Below the pieces are notes generated by a model, which was given only the letters and a program-made list of their open reading frames with translations, searched no databases and was not told where the DNA came from. A DNA stretch of 64,000 bases from Achromobacter sp. RTa (GTDB taxonomy: Bacteria > Pseudomonadota > Gammaproteobacteria > Burkholderiales > Burkholderiaceae_B): positions 248,197 through 312,196 of the forward strand of contig NZ_JPYO01000042.1 in the NCBI RefSeq assembly GCF_000757485.1. The letters are read 5' to 3'. Positions 61,821-64,000 of the stretch are shown here, piece after piece. A program made the position numbers and the translations under genes. Numbering within the stretch: position 1 is the stretch's first letter; the number at the start of each line of letters is the position of its first letter.

Positions 61821-62735
61821 ATGGCAAAACGCAAAGTGATCGTGACCATCGCCCCGACCGGGGGCATGGCCTTCAAGAGCCAGAATCCCAATCTTCCCAC
61901 CCAGCCCGCGGAGATCGCCGAAGACGTCTACCGCTGCTACAACGCCGGCGCCAGCGTGGTGGCGCTGCATGCGCGCCGGCCCGACGACCAGGCCACCTGC
62001 GACGCGTCGATCTACCGCGAGATGAACCGCCTTATCCGGGACCGCTGCGACATCGTCCTGAACAACTCCACCGGCGGCGGCGTGCACGGAGACATGGTCA
62101 AGGAAACCTCGCCCGGCACCTGGGAAATCCTGTGGGAGGAACGGCTGAAGGGCATGGACGCGGGCGCCGAGATGTGCACGCTGGATGCGACCACGCTGAA
62201 CCTGGCCTTCGGCGACCGCGAATACCTGATGAACACGCCGCTCAGCAAGGCCCGCGAGCTGGCCGCCGGCATGAAGGCGCGCGGCATCAAGCCCGAGTGG
62301 GAGGTGTTCAGCCCCACGCACATCATCCAGGACGCCACCACGCTCATCGACGAAGGCCTGGACGACGGTCCTCCCTTCATCAACCTGGTAATGAACGTGC
62401 ACCGGAACTTCCAGAACGCCATGCCGTTCTCGCCCCGCCACTTGCAGATGATGGTGGACCTGCTGCCCAGGAACGCCGTCTTCTGCGTCAGCGGCATCGG
62501 CCCTTCGCAGCTGGAAGCGAACATCAGCGCCCTGCTGCTGGGCGGCCATGCCCGCGTCGGCCTGGAAGACAACCTGTACTACCGCCATGGCGAGCTGGCC
62601 ACCAACGTGCAGCTGACCGAACGCATCGTGCGCATCATCCGCGAACTGGACATGGAACCCGCCACCCCCGCGGAAGCCCGGGAAATCATGGGCCTGCCGC
62701 GCACAGACGGCCCCAGGCCCGAATTCGCCGCATGA
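61821..62735 (+). CDS. BKACE-family beta-keto acid cleavage enzyme (DUF849)
   Basis: A 304-residue TIM-barrel protein of the beta-keto acid cleavage family. Characterised members use acetyl-CoA and zinc to split beta-keto acids into acetoacetyl-CoA and a shorter product. Conserved parts seen are VIVTIAPTGGM, NNSTGGGVHGD, FINLVMNVHRNFQNAMPF and the late zinc ligand Glu249 in ARVGLEDNLYYR. The usual HxH zinc motif near residue 48 reads A-L-H-A-R-R, so only His50 remains. This may mark a divergent subgroup. Its stop overlaps a possible start of the next gene. Confidence 0.85.
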   Translation: MAKRKVIVTIAPTGGMAFKSQNPNLPTQPAEIAEDVYRCYNAGASVVALHARRPDDQATCDASIYREMNRLIRDRCDIVLNNSTGGGVHGDMVKETSPGTWEILWEERLKGMDAGAEMCTLDATTLNLAFGDREYLMNTPLSKARELAAGMKARGIKPEWEVFSPTHIIQDATTLIDEGLDDGPPFINLVMNVHRNFQNAMPFSPRHLQMMVDLLPRNAVFCVSGIGPSQLEANISALLLGGHARVGLEDNLYYRHGELATNVQLTERIVRIIRELDMEPATPAEAREIMGLPRTDGPRPEFAA

Positions 62736-62746
62736 CGGGGACCGAT

Positions 62747-63523
62747 ATGAGCGAATCACTGAAAGGCAAGCGCGTCCTCGTCACTGCGGGCGCAAACGGC
62801 ATCGGGCTGGCGATCGCGCGCAGGTTCCTGGAATCCGGCGCCGAGGTGCACGCCTGCGACGTGGACGCGGAAGCCTGCCGCGCCGCCCAAGGCATCCATC
62901 CCCGACTGAGCGTAAGCGTTGCCGACGTGTCGTCCGAGGAGCAGGTTCTGGCCCTGTTCGCCCAACTGTCCGAAAAATGGAGCGGGCTCGACGCGCTGGT
63001 CAACAACGCCGGCGTGTCCGGCCCCACCAGCCGGCTGGAAGACACCACGCTGGACGCCTGGCGCAATACGCTGGACGTCAATCTGACCGGCACCTTCCTT
63101 TGCGCCCGGAGCGCCGTGCCCCTGCTGCGGGCGGCCGGCGGCGGCTCCATCGTCAATATTTCCTCGGTGGCGGGCCGCCTGGGCTTCTCGCTGCGCACGC
63201 CCTACAGCGCCAGCAAGTTCGGGCTTGCCGGCCTGACGCAGACCTGGGCCATGGAACTGGGCCCATCCAATATCCGCGTCAATTCCGTGCTGCCGGGCGT
63301 GGTGGCGGGTGAGCGGGTCGAGCGCATCATTGCCGCCCGCGCCGCCGCGGCCGGCGTCACCAACGATGAGATGCGTGCGCAACTCGTGTCCGGCGTGTCG
63401 CTGCGCCGCATGACGAGCCCGGAGGACGTGGCCAACCAGGTGGCGTTCCTGTGCTCGGACGCGGGCGCAATGATCAGCGGCCAGAGCATTTCCGTCTGCG
63501 GCAACGTGGAGCACCTGGGCTGA
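62747..63523 (+). CDS. Short-chain dehydrogenase/reductase
   Basis: A 258-residue classical SDR with the cofactor motif TAGANGIG, structural NNAG (ALVNNAGVSG), catalytic serine in NISSVAG, and YSASK. Acidic residues at the end of the second strand (CDVDAEA) suggest an NAD preference. I start at 62747, which has GGGGA upstream; the ATG at 62732, overlapping the BKACE stop, is an equal alternative adding five residues. Next to a BKACE enzyme it may oxidise a beta-hydroxy acid to the beta-keto substrate. Confidence 0.9.
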   Translation: MSESLKGKRVLVTAGANGIGLAIARRFLESGAEVHACDVDAEACRAAQGIHPRLSVSVADVSSEEQVLALFAQLSEKWSGLDALVNNAGVSGPTSRLEDTTLDAWRNTLDVNLTGTFLCARSAVPLLRAAGGGSIVNISSVAGRLGFSLRTPYSASKFGLAGLTQTWAMELGPSNIRVNSVLPGVVAGERVERIIAARAAAAGVTNDEMRAQLVSGVSLRRMTSPEDVANQVAFLCSDAGAMISGQSISVCGNVEHLG

Positions 63524-63585
63524 TGCGCTGCCCGGCGGATACGCGCGCCCGCCTCTGCGGGTCGGCACGCTAGGCGCCCAAACCT

Positions 63586-63599
63586 TTGAGTTACATCAA
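63586..63599 (+). promoter_or_regulatory. Fnr/Anr-type box upstream of the phosphoketolase-like gene
   Basis: TTGAG-TTAC-ATCAA matches nine of ten defined positions of the Fnr/Anr consensus TTGAT-N4-ATCAA. A CATAAT -10-like hexamer lies at 63643-63648. That puts the box centre about 60 bases before a likely start point, a known activator position. It suggests induction at low oxygen. Confidence 0.6.
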
Positions 63600-63698
63600 G
63601 GTTCTGGCGGGGCACGGCTCCGCCAGGCCCGCCCCGTTGCGCCATAATCAAGCCATCGTCGCCCCTCATCCGCATCGCTCTTTCATGGGAACACCGCG

Positions 63699-64000
63699 AT
63701 GAAATTCCGCGATCGTTGGCTATCGGGCCATGGCCCCATCCAGCACCGTGCCGACACGGTCACCCGCGTGGACTCGCTGGTGGACAGCCTTGCGGCCGCC
63801 CGCCGCATCCCTGGCCCGGACGATGCCTATGCCATGCTGGCCGCCGCGGACCGGCTGGGCTGCGCCGCCATGAACGTGGTGGCGCACATGACCTACGCCC
63901 GGCGCATCGACCCGGCCGGCGCCCCGCTGGCGGCCGAGGACTTCAAACCCAATCCTGAGGGCCATACGGGCGGGTCGCTCAACATGGCGCCCGCCTTCGT
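63699..64000 (+). CDS. Phosphoketolase-like TPP enzyme (3' truncated by window edge)
   Basis: The first 100 codons of a larger gene, open to the window end. The N-terminus (MKFRDRWLSGHGPIQHRAD) and the segments HMTYARRID and FKPNPEGHTGGSLNMAPAF match xylulose-5-phosphate/fructose-6-phosphate phosphoketolase relatives, where HTGGSLN is part of the TPP/substrate site. Some relatives are annotated as 'xylulose 5-phosphate 3-epimerase'. The ATG is preceded by GGGAA. An Fnr-type box 100 bases upstream suggests a role under oxygen limitation. Most of the protein is unseen. Confidence 0.72.
   Translation, partial: MKFRDRWLSGHGPIQHRADTVTRVDSLVDSLAAARRIPGPDDAYAMLAAADRLGCAAMNVVAHMTYARRIDPAGAPLAAEDFKPNPEGHTGGSLNMAPAF

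Overview
The window is GC-rich, gene-dense DNA. It most resembles a Bordetella/Achromobacter-type betaproteobacterium (Alcaligenaceae). Signs of this are a Bug-family solute-binding protein, many LysR regulators, a formate dehydrogenase locus with DUF3305/DUF3306 genes, an intergenic hairpin repeat of a type I recall from Burkholderiales, and a type III chaperone/effector pair behind an HrpL-like promoter. This is inference from gene content; no ribosomal marker is present. I saw no tRNA, rRNA, insertion sequence or CRISPR array.

Layout. 1-4994: end of a peptide-type ABC importer, then an oxidase, aldehyde dehydrogenase, enoyl-CoA hydratase and TetR regulator that look like one catabolic unit. 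5054-8033: trpBA with a divergent TrpI-like LysR gene. 8152-10868: a secreted PIG-L deacetylase with a propeller-like tail, and a small membrane protein. 11021-16340: a complete branched-chain amino-acid-type ABC importer (five genes) and a methyltransferase. 16357-18215: an AmpR/PenR-like regulator facing a class A beta-lactamase. 18281-27072: an iron-uptake block with two TonB receptors, FecI/FecR, PepSY/DUF3649/DUF3325 genes and two Fur-box candidates. 27076-30935: a hydrolase, and a LysR/MFS divergent pair with a clear LysR box.

30977-34802 is the most unusual segment. It is a minus-strand operon of a CesT-type type III chaperone, a 915-residue protein with a PI3/4-kinase-like catalytic signature (DRHxxN and IDxD), and a 190-residue protein I do not recognise. 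An HrpL/BtrS-like ECF promoter box lies upstream. It looks like an effector locus away from any secretion apparatus.

35148-54198 is a formate dehydrogenase island: Mrp, DUF3305, DUF3306, a polyferredoxin, a TorD chaperone, a small Tat-signal protein, FdhA (cysteine, not selenocysteine, ligand), FdhB, a lipoprotein, cytochrome b, a small secreted protein and FdhD. Next come a ModE-like regulator, a TupBCA tungstate importer, MobB/MoeA/MobA and a MOT1-type molybdate transporter. Together they cover metal uptake, cofactor synthesis, sulfuration, Fe-S loading and the membrane enzyme.

54331-64000: a GntR-controlled operon of an aspartase/argininosuccinate-superfamily lyase, Bug protein and class I fumarase, which suggests degradation of a fumarate-releasing compound; a GNAT gene; a Crp/Fnr regulator divergent from an ABC binding protein, BKACE and SDR module; and the start of a phosphoketolase-like gene behind an Fnr/Anr-type box.
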